Shown here: in pieces, positions 1 through 9,800 of the stretch
Numbering within the stretch: the stretch's first letter is position 1
Layout: each line of letters begins with the position of its first letter
Source: Tepidibacter sp.
GTDB lineage: Bacteria > Bacillota > Clostridia > Peptostreptococcales > Peptostreptococcaceae
Direction: 5' to 3'
Assembly: GCF_025210165.1 (NCBI RefSeq)
Contig: NZ_JAOASI010000021.1
Coordinates: forward strand, 1 to 47,441
DNA: 47,441 nt
Translations under genes and position numbers: made by a program
Notes under the pieces: generated by a model
Databases searched by the model: none
Seen by the model: only the letters and a program-made list of their open reading frames with translations
Told to the model about the DNA's origin: nothing

Positions 1-975
1 AATCCTGTAGAGAAACAAGAAATCAAAACCTATAAAACAGCACTTTATGTAAGACTATCCAATGAAGATAACGGCAATATCGGTAGCGACAGTATAGACC
101 TTCAAAAGACCTTACTGACGAACTATCTAGCCAAACATACAGACTTACAGCTCTACAAAATATACAGTGATAATGGCGTGACAGGAACGAATTTTGAGCG
201 ACCTGCATTTAAAGCCATGATAAATGCCGTTAAAAAGGGAAAGGTCAACTGTATCATTGTCAAAGACTTATCACGCCTAGGACGGAATTTTGCAGAAACA
301 GGTCATTACATTGAGCAGATATTTCCCTTTATGGGTGTACGCTTCATATCCATTAATGATAGATATGATAGTGCAGATACAGATTCCAATGCAGGACTAA
401 TGATAGCCCTTAAAAACTTAGTCAATGCAGCCTATTCAAAGGATTTATCCAAGAAAGTATGCTCACAAAAGAAGCTACAACAGCAAAAGGGAAATTTCAT
501 AGGTACTTATGCTCCTTATGGTTACAGAAAAGGCCCTAATAACAGCTATCAACTTATCATAGATGAAGAAACAGCTCCTATCATAAGAAATATTTTTACT
601 TGGAGAGCTGATGGACAATCAGTAAAAGATATCACAAAAAAACTCAATGATGAGAATATACCATCTCCCATGAGAAATAGATACCTAAAAGGAGAAACCA
701 AGAGCAAGAGATATAAGGACGTACGATGGCTAGAATCTACCATATACGCTATGCTGACAAAACAAGTGTATCTTGGTCATGTCATACAGGGTATTGTAAA
801 GGTCATTTCATGCGGTAGTAATAAGATAAAACATATGCCGAAGGAAGACTGGACTATAGTCAAGAATATACATGAGCCTATTATAACAGAAGCATTATTT
901 AATAAAGCTCAGATGGCTAATGAGCGTTATAAAAATCATGTAGATCATAAGATTGGTGGTGGTATTCATGAATAA
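1..975 (+). CDS. Large serine recombinase, 5' end outside the window
   Basis: Site-specific recombinase of the resolvase/large serine family, which cuts and rejoins att sites through a covalent serine-DNA link. The frame is open from base 1, so the true start lies upstream. The nucleophile motif YVRLSNED and the downstream DLSRLGRNFAETG helix are both visible. A PF07508-type recombinase domain follows, but the protein ends soon after it. There is no zinc ribbon or long coiled coil, unlike the next gene. The stop overlaps the start of the next recombinase by 8 nt, so the two are translationally coupled. Such pairs normally move genomic islands or conjugative elements in Clostridia. Family assignment is firm; the element it moves is not visible. 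Confidence 0.9.
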   Translation, partial: NPVEKQEIKTYKTALYVRLSNEDNGNIGSDSIDLQKTLLTNYLAKHTDLQLYKIYSDNGVTGTNFERPAFKAMINAVKKGKVNCIIVKDLSRLGRNFAETGHYIEQIFPFMGVRFISINDRYDSADTDSNAGLMIALKNLVNAAYSKDLSKKVCSQKKLQQQKGNFIGTYAPYGYRKGPNNSYQLIIDEETAPIIRNIFTWRADGQSVKDITKKLNDENIPSPMRNRYLKGETKSKRYKDVRWLESTIYAMLTKQVYLGHVIQGIVKVISCGSNKIKHMPKEDWTIVKNIHEPIITEALFNKAQMANERYKNHVDHKIGGGIHE

Positions 976-2566
976 AAAAATGTATACCATAGCAACCTAC
1001 ATACGTCTATCAGCAGATGATCATAATATAGGTGAAAGCAACAGTGTAAAGCATCAAAGGGATTTGCTCAATGCTTATATCAATAAGAGTCCTGAATTAT
1101 CCTCAGCAAAGGTTATTGAATATGTTGATGATGGTTATTCAGGCACAACCTTTAACAGACCCAGTATGACGAAGCTATTAGAGGAGGTCAAAAAGGGACA
1201 TGTCAATTGTATCATTGTAAAAGATTTATCAAGACTTGGAAGGAACTACCTTGAGATGGGGAATTATCTTGAACAGATATTTCCATTCCTTGGAGTTCGT
1301 GTTATAGCCATCAACGATGATTACGACAGTGATAAAAATGTAGGCACAACGACAGGAATCGAAATCCCTTTTAAAAACCTAATTAATGATCTATATGCAA
1401 AAGATATATCAAAGAAAGTGAAATCAGCCCATCAATCTCTAAAAAGACAAGGCAAGTTCATTAGTGCTTATGCCTTTTACGGCTATTTCAAGGATAAGAA
1501 GGACAAACATAAACTAATCATTGACCCATTAGCATCAAAGGTTGTAAAGCGAATATATAGACTATATCTTGATGGTACTGGCATGACAGATATAGCAAGA
1601 ATGCTTAATGATGAGGGTGTGTTAACACCACTACAATATAAAAAGAGCATGGGTAGCAATTATGGCTCATGTACCATTAACAGTGATTCTGTTGAAAAGA
1701 TGTTTTGGAAAAGAGACTACATCGATAGAATTCTAAAAGAAGAAAGGTATACAGGTAAGTTAATCAGTAATAAAAGAGGTGTCACAAAGGTCGGTTCTGC
1801 AAAATGTGAATATAAAAAGAAAGAAGACTGGATTATTATTGAAGATACACATAAGCCTATAATCTCCCAAGCTGATTTTGATAAAGTTATGAAGCTACGA
1901 AAAGACAGGTATCTAGTCAAATCAAAACAATCCAATATTAGAAAACAGCACGTTTTATCCAATGTAAGATGTGGTGGATGTAACTCGAAATTGCACCGTA
2001 CAGCAAAGAAAAGGCCTAAATTCTTTTGTATCAATAACTGGTATTCGGGTGAGAATAACTGTTTTCATGAGAGGATATTTATTGATGAATTACAGGATAT
2101 AATTTTTGAGTTAATTAAGAAACATATGGAGGTACTAATCTCGTATGATGAACTTAAGAAAAGTAGTGTACAAGCCAAGAAAGATGAGAAGGTAAAGTTA
2201 GAAAGTTCGATTAAAAAGTATAAGAAAAAGATAGTGAAGTTGAAGCGTGACAAGCTTGCTATGTATGAAGATTACAAGATAAAGAAGATTTCAAAGGTGG
2301 AATTTATTGATGGATCGGATGAGATTAATACTGAAATTGTTGAAATGGAAAAGAAGGCAATTGAGCTAAAGAAGATTATAGAAAAAGAACTGGTTTATGA
2401 GGAGTCAGAGGGGATAAAGATAACTAAGGCGTTTTATGGAACAAATACGTTGACTAAAGAGTTATATGATGCCTTTATTAAAGAGATAACGGTATATTCG
2501 GTGGATAGGATTGAGATTCGGTTTAGGTTTGGAAATGAATTTAGAGAAATAACTTGTGATAGGTAG
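968..2566 (+). CDS. Large serine recombinase with zinc ribbon and coiled coil
   Basis: Second recombinase, about 532 residues. The ATG at 968 is preferred over the upstream TTG at 953 because GGTGGTGG lies just before it and it overlaps the previous stop by only 8 nt. Domains in order are: N-terminal catalytic resolvase domain with the serine in YIRLSADD; recombinase domain; a zinc beta-ribbon around residues 335-365 (CGGC, later cysteines in FFC and NNCF); and a Lys/Glu-rich coiled coil around 380-480. This is the architecture of TndX/TnpX-like and phage integrases. It probably works with the upstream recombinase on an island boundary. A hairpin terminator follows about 110 nt downstream. 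Confidence 0.93.
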   Translation: MNKKMYTIATYIRLSADDHNIGESNSVKHQRDLLNAYINKSPELSSAKVIEYVDDGYSGTTFNRPSMTKLLEEVKKGHVNCIIVKDLSRLGRNYLEMGNYLEQIFPFLGVRVIAINDDYDSDKNVGTTTGIEIPFKNLINDLYAKDISKKVKSAHQSLKRQGKFISAYAFYGYFKDKKDKHKLIIDPLASKVVKRIYRLYLDGTGMTDIARMLNDEGVLTPLQYKKSMGSNYGSCTINSDSVEKMFWKRDYIDRILKEERYTGKLISNKRGVTKVGSAKCEYKKKEDWIIIEDTHKPIISQADFDKVMKLRKDRYLVKSKQSNIRKQHVLSNVRCGGCNSKLHRTAKKRPKFFCINNWYSGENNCFHERIFIDELQDIIFELIKKHMEVLISYDELKKSSVQAKKDEKVKLESSIKKYKKKIVKLKRDKLAMYEDYKIKKISKVEFIDGSDEINTEIVEMEKKAIELKKIIEKELVYEESEGIKITKAFYGTNTLTKELYDAFIKEITVYSVDRIEIRFRFGNEFREITCDR

Positions 2567-2615
2567 GAAATCACGGAAAAGGGATAAAGATATACCTTCG
2601 AGTTATTAACTCAAT

Positions 2616-2746
2616 TTATAATCCATGTGAATGTACGATATAGCATAATTTATTATATATTTTCCTTTTCAAGTATCAGAAAAGTCTACATGAAATGTTT
2701 TGTGTAGACTTTTCTGATTGACTACTGAAGAAATCATGGATTATAA
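2616..2746. repeat. 12-bp inverted repeat, one arm over the -10 box
   Basis: TTATAATCCATG at 2616-2627 is the exact reverse complement of CATGGATTATAA at 2735-2746. The arms flank the 2675-2718 hairpin, and the right arm overlaps the operon promoter. AbiEi-family antitoxins are known to bind inverted repeats in their own promoters, so this is a candidate operator for the next gene product. It could also be part of a recombinase att site. Confidence 0.5.
2675..2718 (+). terminator. Hairpin terminator after the recombinase pair
   Basis: A 16-bp perfect stem pairs 2675-2690 with 2703-2718 around a 12-nt loop. It closes the recombinase transcript and separates it from the defence operon, whose -35 box begins at the last stem base. 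There is no long T-run on the plus strand, so it could equally be a boundary or operator structure. Confidence 0.55.
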
Positions 2747-2747
2747 T
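2718..2747 (+). promoter_or_regulatory. SigA-type promoter of the AbiEi-like/Wadjet operon
   Basis: The -35 box TTGACT (2718-2723) and -10 box TATAAT (2742-2747) are 18 bp apart, about 45 nt before the GTG of the AbiEi-like gene. The -10 and spacer are covered by one arm (2735-2746) of a 12-bp inverted repeat whose other arm is at 2616-2627. That layout suggests repression by a DNA-binding protein. Confidence 0.7.
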
Positions 2748-2791
2748 AATGCTATGAGTGTACACAAATAAACAAAAGAGGGGATAGTTTT

Positions 2792-3394
2792 GTGCGTAGT
2801 GGACATGAAAAATTTAAGAAGATATTTGATAAACATAACGGAGTTTTAAAGACATCAGAATTTCAAGCAGCAGGCTACCATCATAAAATTCTCAGAGAAC
2901 TTGTGAATCAAGAGATCATTGTTAAAATAAAACGTGGATATTATAAATGGCAAAACGATGAAGGTATATCTGATATAACTCTTATTACAAGGCTTTTTCC
3001 GGATACTGTAATTTTTTTATTATCGGCACTATTTATTTACGGTTATATTGATTGTGCTATGAATGAATGGCATTTAGCAATAGCTAGAGGTAGTGCACGA
3101 GCAAAGTTCAATATAGATTATCCTAAGGTTAAACCCTATTATATACATAAAGACTATATAAATATTGGTAAGACTATTGATAAATATGATGAACAAGAAA
3201 TAAGTATATTTGATAGGGATAGAACGATTTGTGATGTCGTCAGATATGCCAACAAAATAGATAAGAAAATAGTAAATCAGGCGATAAAAAGATATGCTAA
3301 TGATCCAGAAAAGAATATTGATAATCTCATGATATATGCAAAAAAAATGAGAGTTGAGAAGAATATACGAGTAATGGTAGGCCTTTGGCTATAG
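2792..3394 (+). CDS. AbiEi-family antitoxin-like winged-helix protein without toxin partner
   Basis: Protein of 200 residues resembling the type IV antitoxin AbiEi. An N-terminal winged-helix domain (residues 8-60, containing GVLKTSEFQAAGY and KIKRGYYKW) is followed by the family C-terminal domain with ISIFDRDRTICDVVRYANKI. The GTG start at 2792 has an AGAGGGGA site 6 nt upstream and a strong promoter. In AbiE systems this gene is followed at once by the AbiEii nucleotidyltransferase toxin. Here no such toxin exists, and the next gene, 62 nt on, is jetD. It is probably a transcriptional regulator for the Wadjet operon or an orphan antitoxin. The fold assignment is from motif recognition; the regulatory role is inference. 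Confidence 0.8.
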   Translation: MRSGHEKFKKIFDKHNGVLKTSEFQAAGYHHKILRELVNQEIIVKIKRGYYKWQNDEGISDITLITRLFPDTVIFLLSALFIYGYIDCAMNEWHLAIARGSARAKFNIDYPKVKPYYIHKDYINIGKTIDKYDEQEISIFDRDRTICDVVRYANKIDKKIVNQAIKRYANDPEKNIDNLMIYAKKMRVEKNIRVMVGLWL

Positions 3395-3456
3395 TGGAAT
3401 GTATTAAAAAATAGTTATTAAAAGTTGGAGTTAAATATAGAGATGCATGAACAGGG

Positions 3457-4518
3457 GTGTTGAGATTGGAAGAATATAAAAAAAAAATATTTAATAAATT
3501 TGATGGGAAAAGAGTTAGTGAGAATATACTTAGAAGTTTGATAGGAATTGATGACTATATTACATATTATAGATTAATAAATAAGATGGTTAATGAAAGT
3601 TTCTTGCAACCTATTAAGCGTTCAGGATCTAATGGAATGAATCCACCATTGTATAGACGCTACCAAGTAATAAAAATTAAAGATGATTTTAAAATGGAAC
3701 TAAAAGAAATCAGGCTATTAGATGATTCTTTTAATATCGAAGGTTATATAAATAAACCTAAATTATATAAAGATAATAAAAAACAAATTCAAAATATTAA
3801 CAGCTTTCTAAAAGATAATTATATGCTTATTAATTATCCAGCTTCCATAAATGAGCGATCATTTCAAATATTTGGGCAAGAAAAAGCCTTGAAGGAAGAT
3901 AAAGTTATTAGTAAGATATTAAAGTTCAATCCTAAGCTTAATTCCAAACTGAATTATTATCTTACGCCAGAGCCTTTTTTTGAGTATGACATATTGAGAG
4001 TTGAAAAAGAAAGTAGTTCATTCAATGTTCTAATAATCGAAAACAAAGACACATGGTATACTTTACGTAAATTAATAGTTAAGAAAAGGTGTCATATAAA
4101 TGGGATTTATATACATAAAGTATTGTATGGAGAAGGCAAGAAGATTTCTAGAAAAATAAATTCATTAACGGAATATGCAGATACCATATATCAAAGTGAA
4201 GATATGAGATTTTATTATTTTGGAGATTTGGACTATGAAGGTATTGGTATATTTGAAGATTTAATAGCAATAAATACAAAATTAAAAATTGAACTAATGG
4301 AATATTTATATAAGAAAATGATAGAGTTATCTATTGGAAAAAAATTACCAGATATGAAAGAAAAACAAAGGCATACTTCCTCAAATAATTTTATGAAATA
4401 TTTTTCTCAAGATGATAAAGTAAAAATTGATGAAATATTGGAAGCCGGTTGCTATATACCTCAAGAAATAATTTGTTATGAAGAATGGATGAAAATACTT
4501 AGTGAAATGAGGGATTAA
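3457..4518 (+). CDS. jetD: Wadjet protein JetD, Toprim-like nuclease subunit
   Basis: JetD is the nuclease subunit of Wadjet (DUF2220/DUF3322 type), which cleaves circular plasmid DNA after loop extrusion by JetABC. Key family motifs are visible: an acidic IIENKDTWYTL segment near residue 193 and the Toprim-like metal site FGDLDYEGI near residue 255. An N-terminal winged-helix-like region (residues 10-60) precedes them. The start is uncertain: GTG at 3457 sits on top of the best ribosome site, so TTG at 3466 after AGGGGTG is a good alternative. The stop is directly followed by the jetA ATG. Here jetD leads the operon instead of closing it as in the type I order. Confidence 0.88.
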   Translation: MLRLEEYKKKIFNKFDGKRVSENILRSLIGIDDYITYYRLINKMVNESFLQPIKRSGSNGMNPPLYRRYQVIKIKDDFKMELKEIRLLDDSFNIEGYINKPKLYKDNKKQIQNINSFLKDNYMLINYPASINERSFQIFGQEKALKEDKVISKILKFNPKLNSKLNYYLTPEPFFEYDILRVEKESSSFNVLIIENKDTWYTLRKLIVKKRCHINGIYIHKVLYGEGKKISRKINSLTEYADTIYQSEDMRFYYFGDLDYEGIGIFEDLIAINTKLKIELMEYLYKKMIELSIGKKLPDMKEKQRHTSSNNFMKYFSQDDKVKIDEILEAGCYIPQEIICYEEWMKILSEMRD

Positions 4519-6120
4519 ATGATTGATTTCCTAGATAAATTTGAAAAGAGAATGGAATGGATTGGAGTTGTTGACTCTATTGTTAATAGAAGAGGTAAAA
4601 ATACTAGGTTGGAAGCAATGTTTGAAGAAAATCAATTGACTAATATAATTGTTTCTGTGTTATTATTTATCATGGAAAAGACATTAGAAGAAAATAATCA
4701 ATGTGACATTATATCTATTGAAAGATTTTTAAATAACCTATTAAGTCAATACTATAATAAAATGCTACACAACAAAGATATTAAAGAACTTGCTAGTTAT
4801 ATTATAAAGGATATTCTTCAAAATAATGGTGAACACTTAACCTATACTGTTAAAAATTATAGTGTTAATAATATGCAAAAAATACCAATTAGATTGATTT
4901 CAGATCAGGTAATAGAGGGTAAAGATTACAGAAGAATAAATTATACGCTAACTAATCAAGGATATGATTTTTTGTTCAGAACTAGGGAAGTAGATGAAGA
5001 AATACAGCTAACAATAGAACAGTTTAAATTAAAAGAGTATGTTAAGAGAAAGAAATTTACAAATGCTGTTAGACAAAGCATGGAGTTAATTACTTATGTT
5101 AGACAAAAAAAGAGAGAAATTGAAAATTTCATACTTTCAATAAGACAAAATATCTATAGTGTAGATATTGAGAAGTATGAACAATTGATAAATAGTTCAT
5201 ATTCGATGCTCCAAGATGAATATGAAGCAATGAATGATATTCAAAAAATGATAAAACAAGCCAGCGAAAAAATAAATGAAGAACTGAATGCAAGTTCTCA
5301 ATTAATTGAAAAATTAATTAAAGCTAAGAATGATATTCAAGAAATTCATTCTAATATTGGGATAGCCATTAGCGAACAAAGAAATTTAATACTAAATAGA
5401 TATAATTTATCCGATTTATATATGAATACTATTAAAAGATCTTTTGAATATAGTTTTGAAAAACGTTTTGACTTTGAAGAAATTATATTAAATCCATTAG
5501 AGAACTATAATGGGGTATTGGACAGATGTATAAGGTTATTGAGTCCATTATTTGTACCTAAAGTAGATAAAATTTTGGGAATAGACCATGTGTTTTCATC
5601 TCAATTAATATTTAAAGAAAGTGAAAAAGATAAAGAGATTATTGTAAATAAGGAAGCCTTTAATGATGAAATTGAGAAGAAAAGAATTGAATGGATTAGT
5701 GATACCTATATTAAAATATTGAAAGTATTTTTACAAGAGAGCATTACTAAAGAAAGGATTAGCTTATCTGAAATAGTTAGAACAATAAAAAATAGAGATT
5801 TTGAAATGTATCTTAATTTAGCAAGAAATAGAAGGCTGTTTAGCGTTGCTCTTAAACTATATGATATGGAAGAGCTGAGAATACAAGAATTTTACTTAAA
5901 AGGAGATAAAATATTGATGACTCCTTCGGAATATTTTAATGTTGAATATTGTTTAAAATGTCTTGAAAATGAAGTTGCTAGTATAAAAGATATTACTGTA
6001 CTTAAGATTAGTAAATTGGAAAAAGATATTCATGAAGTATTTGAATATTCCAATGAGGGTATGTTGGTTAAGGAAGAGATAAAGATGACAGATTTATTAT
6101 TAGAGGTGGTTAAACAATGA
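4519..6120 (+). CDS. jetA: Wadjet protein JetA, MukF-like kleisin
   Basis: Protein of 533 residues, matching in position and size the JetA kleisin of the Wadjet SMC complex (DUF5716-like in type II systems). It bridges the JetC heads and binds JetB. It is mostly helical, with coiled-coil segments around residues 170-285 and winged-helix-like parts at both ends. The ATG begins on the base after the jetD stop, and the 3' end overlaps jetB by 4 nt (ATGA), so translation is coupled. No catalytic motif is expected or seen. Assignment rests on context plus general sequence character, with strong support from the unmistakable JetC downstream. Confidence 0.85.
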   Translation: MIDFLDKFEKRMEWIGVVDSIVNRRGKNTRLEAMFEENQLTNIIVSVLLFIMEKTLEENNQCDIISIERFLNNLLSQYYNKMLHNKDIKELASYIIKDILQNNGEHLTYTVKNYSVNNMQKIPIRLISDQVIEGKDYRRINYTLTNQGYDFLFRTREVDEEIQLTIEQFKLKEYVKRKKFTNAVRQSMELITYVRQKKREIENFILSIRQNIYSVDIEKYEQLINSSYSMLQDEYEAMNDIQKMIKQASEKINEELNASSQLIEKLIKAKNDIQEIHSNIGIAISEQRNLILNRYNLSDLYMNTIKRSFEYSFEKRFDFEEIILNPLENYNGVLDRCIRLLSPLFVPKVDKILGIDHVFSSQLIFKESEKDKEIIVNKEAFNDEIEKKRIEWISDTYIKILKVFLQESITKERISLSEIVRTIKNRDFEMYLNLARNRRLFSVALKLYDMEELRIQEFYLKGDKILMTPSEYFNVEYCLKCLENEVASIKDITVLKISKLEKDIHEVFEYSNEGMLVKEEIKMTDLLLEVVKQ

Positions 6121-6809
6121 ATGCAGTAAGAGTTGCAATTAAGATGTTTAAAATACTTGTTGATAAAGGTGAAATAAATCGAAAAGACAATTTTGATTTA
6201 TATAGTAACTATCTAGATGGAGATGTGCAACAGATTTTATCTTGTTTTGAAGAAGAGTTTGAAGTTAAGTTCTTGAATTTTGATGACACAATATATCTTA
6301 TTCCTAAACTAGATAGTACTATATTAGGATTAAAGCCAGCAGATTTGAGGCGATATTTTGGTAGTAATCCAAATCAGAAAGATGTGTATTTAGGCTACTA
6401 CATCATCATGTATATTCTTTACGAATTTTATAGTGGTGAAAATAGAGATCCTAAGAAAATAGACTATTTACAGATAAGCTATTTAATAGATAGGCTTGAT
6501 ATGAGATTCGATAAATTTGATAAGTTAGATGAAGAAGAACTAAACGAGTTAGAAGAAGAGTACTCTATCAATATTAAATCAGCTATTAAAATATGGACAT
6601 CTATGCTAGTTGACCATGAGATAAAGAGGAAAACAAAATATAGGATGATTATTAATGTATGTAAGATTTTAGAAGAACAAAAATTAGCTTATGTCGTTGA
6701 AGGTGAAATAAGGACAACACAAAAATTGGATGTGTTAATGCGTCAATATTATTTACATGCAGATAGGGTAAGTGGAATTAATCAAGCATTTGAGAATGGA
6801 GGGCTATAA
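6117..6809 (+). CDS. jetB: Wadjet protein JetB, MukE-like subunit
   Basis: Protein of 230 residues between jetA and jetC, corresponding to the small MukE/KITE-type subunit that binds the kleisin (DUF6063-like in type II Wadjet). It is acidic, with a run LDEEELNELEEEY near residue 140 and winged-helix-like ends. It overlaps jetA by 4 nt, and its TAA is followed directly by the jetC ATG, so subunits should be made in fixed ratio. Assigned by order, size and neighbours; no active site is expected. Confidence 0.85.
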   Translation: MNAVRVAIKMFKILVDKGEINRKDNFDLYSNYLDGDVQQILSCFEEEFEVKFLNFDDTIYLIPKLDSTILGLKPADLRRYFGSNPNQKDVYLGYYIIMYILYEFYSGENRDPKKIDYLQISYLIDRLDMRFDKFDKLDEEELNELEEEYSINIKSAIKIWTSMLVDHEIKRKTKYRMIINVCKILEEQKLAYVVEGEIRTTQKLDVLMRQYYLHADRVSGINQAFENGGL

Positions 6810-9800
6810 ATGCCTAAGATAAATAGAATTCGTATTACAAATTTTACATATAATAAACGAAATATAGTTGATGAAATATTTAACTTATATGATGGAGAAA
6901 ATGCATTATTTAGTTTAGCAAATGGTGGAGGAAAGTCCGTTCTGGTACAGACAATAATGCAACCCATTTTACCGAAAGCAAAATTACTGAATAGAAAGTT
7001 CGGTAATTTTTTCGTTGGAAAAAAAGATCCTGCATATATTATGATTGAATGGAAATTAGATGATGCTGCTGGCTATTTACTTACAGGTATAGCTATATCA
7101 ACTAGTGTCAATTATTCTGCAAATAGCGAAGAAGATAACAATAGCTTAAGATACTTTACTTTTATTCACCCATATTTAGAGGGGAACCCTTTTGATATAA
7201 AGCACATACCTATTGCACGTGAACATAATAACGGAATCTCAATAGTACCATACAATGAAATTAAAAAGGTATTGAAAAATGAAAGTGGAAAATCGAGTCA
7301 TGATATATTATTATTTAATTCATCAAAAGATCAACAAAGAGATTATGAAAGAAATTTAGCATCGTATAGCATATCTAGAAATGAATGGAAGGATTTGATG
7401 ATTCGCATAAATCAAGCAGAGCATGGAGTGTCAGAAGTTTTCTCAACGTGTAAAAACTCAAGACAAGTTATGGAGCAATGGATAATTAAATATATTGAAA
7501 AAGTATTAGATAAATCAACAGAAGGCGATTTATCTGACCATCAAAAATTAGAAAGATTGATGGCAGAGGTGGCGTATACATTAGTTGAAAATGAAAATCA
7601 TATAAGAGATTATGAAGATATTAAAGAGTTTATTAAGAACCTTAATATTATTGAGAAAAGGGCAGAAGAGGTTTTAAATAAAATTGATATTGAAGAGACA
7701 GTAAGAGACCAATTGGTGAGTGCTTGTCACTATTTATGTAAGAAAAGAGCTAAAGCAGAGAGTGCGAATAAACAATTTGATTTGAAAATAAAGGAATGTC
7801 AAAAAGAAATTGAACATATACAATTAGAAGAAAAATCATTTGAAATATATAAAGCAGAAGATGAAGTCGATCAATTAAAAGAAAAATTTAATATCCAAAA
7901 GACTAATAGAGAATATATAGAAGAGGAACTAAAAAACATTAATAGGGAAATTGTTTTACAAGATGGAGCTAGGAATTATACACTTCTAATAGGAAAATTA
8001 AAAGTTAAGGCAAAGTTACTGGAAGACTTGAATAGTGCCAGTAAATCTGAAAAAGAATTGATGGACAGAATGAACCAAGTAAAATATTCTTTGAGAGAAA
8101 TATATAACAATCAAATTAAGTTAAATAAGAGTGAACTAGAAAATCACAGTAAAGATTTAGAAAAGGAAGAATATAAATTAGGTAAGTTAAAAGAAACACA
8201 AAAAAACTATAATAAAGAAATTGCTAAATTGTCAAGTGAAAAAGGTAAATTAGAAGAGCAGATTGGTAGTTTTGTAGAGTATGAAAAAAAGACACTATGT
8301 GAAATTAAGGTTGAATTACATAGAAATCCATTAATCCATGAGTTGGATAAGGATGAAATAGAAGAGATAGAGGGAAACTTCAATAAACAACAAGCTCACT
8401 TAGAAAAAACATTGAATAAAAAAGAAACTAGACAACTTACATTAAAAGCAGATATAAAAACTATTCAATTCCTGCTTGAAGAATTAAATAAAACTTCTAA
8501 TGAGTTAACTATTAGAATGACTGAAACCAATAATATTATCGATACTATAAAAAAAGAAAAAAAAGTAATGAAAGAATTGATATTAAAATATTTAAATGAT
8601 AAATACGATGTATATCAAAAAAAAGAGTTACTCAATGAATTAAATGTAACAAAAAACAGATGGGAAAAGCAGCACTTCAATTTACAGGCAGATATTCAAG
8701 AATCAACAAAAATGATTGAGGGGATACAGGAAAGTATTAGCTATATTCCAGCTACCCTGGTGAATGTTTTAAAAGAAAATAATATTTCGTTTTTCACTGG
8801 AGAAAAGTATTTAAAAGAACAACCTATAAATAGAAGAAAAGAAATAGTAATGAAGAATCCATTACTTCCATATGGATTAATTGTTACAGAAAAAGAATAT
8901 ACGCTAATAAGCAGTTTATTGAAAGATGTTAACCTTATTAGTTTAGTACCGTTATTTACATATGATAATAAGGAAAAGAACTTGGAAGAGCTACCATTAG
9001 ATATATTAAAGAATGCTAAGCTGTTAACGATGGAAGAAGATACATTGCTTACATACATAGAAACTATTCAGCAAAACATGTATAAAAAGACAGATCAGAT
9101 AGAACAAATGAAACAAACTATAAAAAGTTTAAGTGATTCTATAAAGATTGTAGAAGATTTTCAGTGGACGCAAGAAAGTGTTCAACAAGTATACCAAACG
9201 TTAGGCAGGTACAAAGCACGATTAGAAGAGAACTCCGCTAATATAATGGAGCAAAAAAATAGTCTTAAATGTTTCAATAATGAAATTGAACAGAATCTCA
9301 ACCAAATAGGTGATATAAAAGAAGAAATTAGAAATTTAGATAATAATAATAAGTTATTTAAAGAATATCTTGTTCGTAATGAAGTTTATATAAACAATAT
9401 AAGAAAGATGAATGAAATTATTAATAGTATTGCAAAGAAAAATAATCAGTTGGAAGAATATGAAAAAGAACAGATAAATCTTAACTCTAAAATATCAAGA
9501 TTAAATGATGAAATAAGAACTAAACAAGGTAGTTTGAAGAGTTATAATGAAAAGTATAAATCTGTTTCTGGTGCTTACAAAGTAGATGTACTTGAAGAAG
9601 AAGAAGAAATTTTAGAAGGTAAATTAGAATCCTATGAAAATAAAAGAACAAATAACGTATCAGAGCTAGAAAAGCAAATAAAACTCATTGATATAGATAC
9701 TGAAAATTATAGAGATGCTATACATAGAATAGGGTTAAGAGAGGAAGAGTGTAGGGCGGTTCAATACAATCAGGAGACTGAAAGAAAGCTGAAAGCAAGC

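Noticed and set aside
3457-3466. GTG 3457 as firm start of jetD
   Set aside because: The ribosome site overlaps this codon; TTG 3466 fits as well, so the start was left open.
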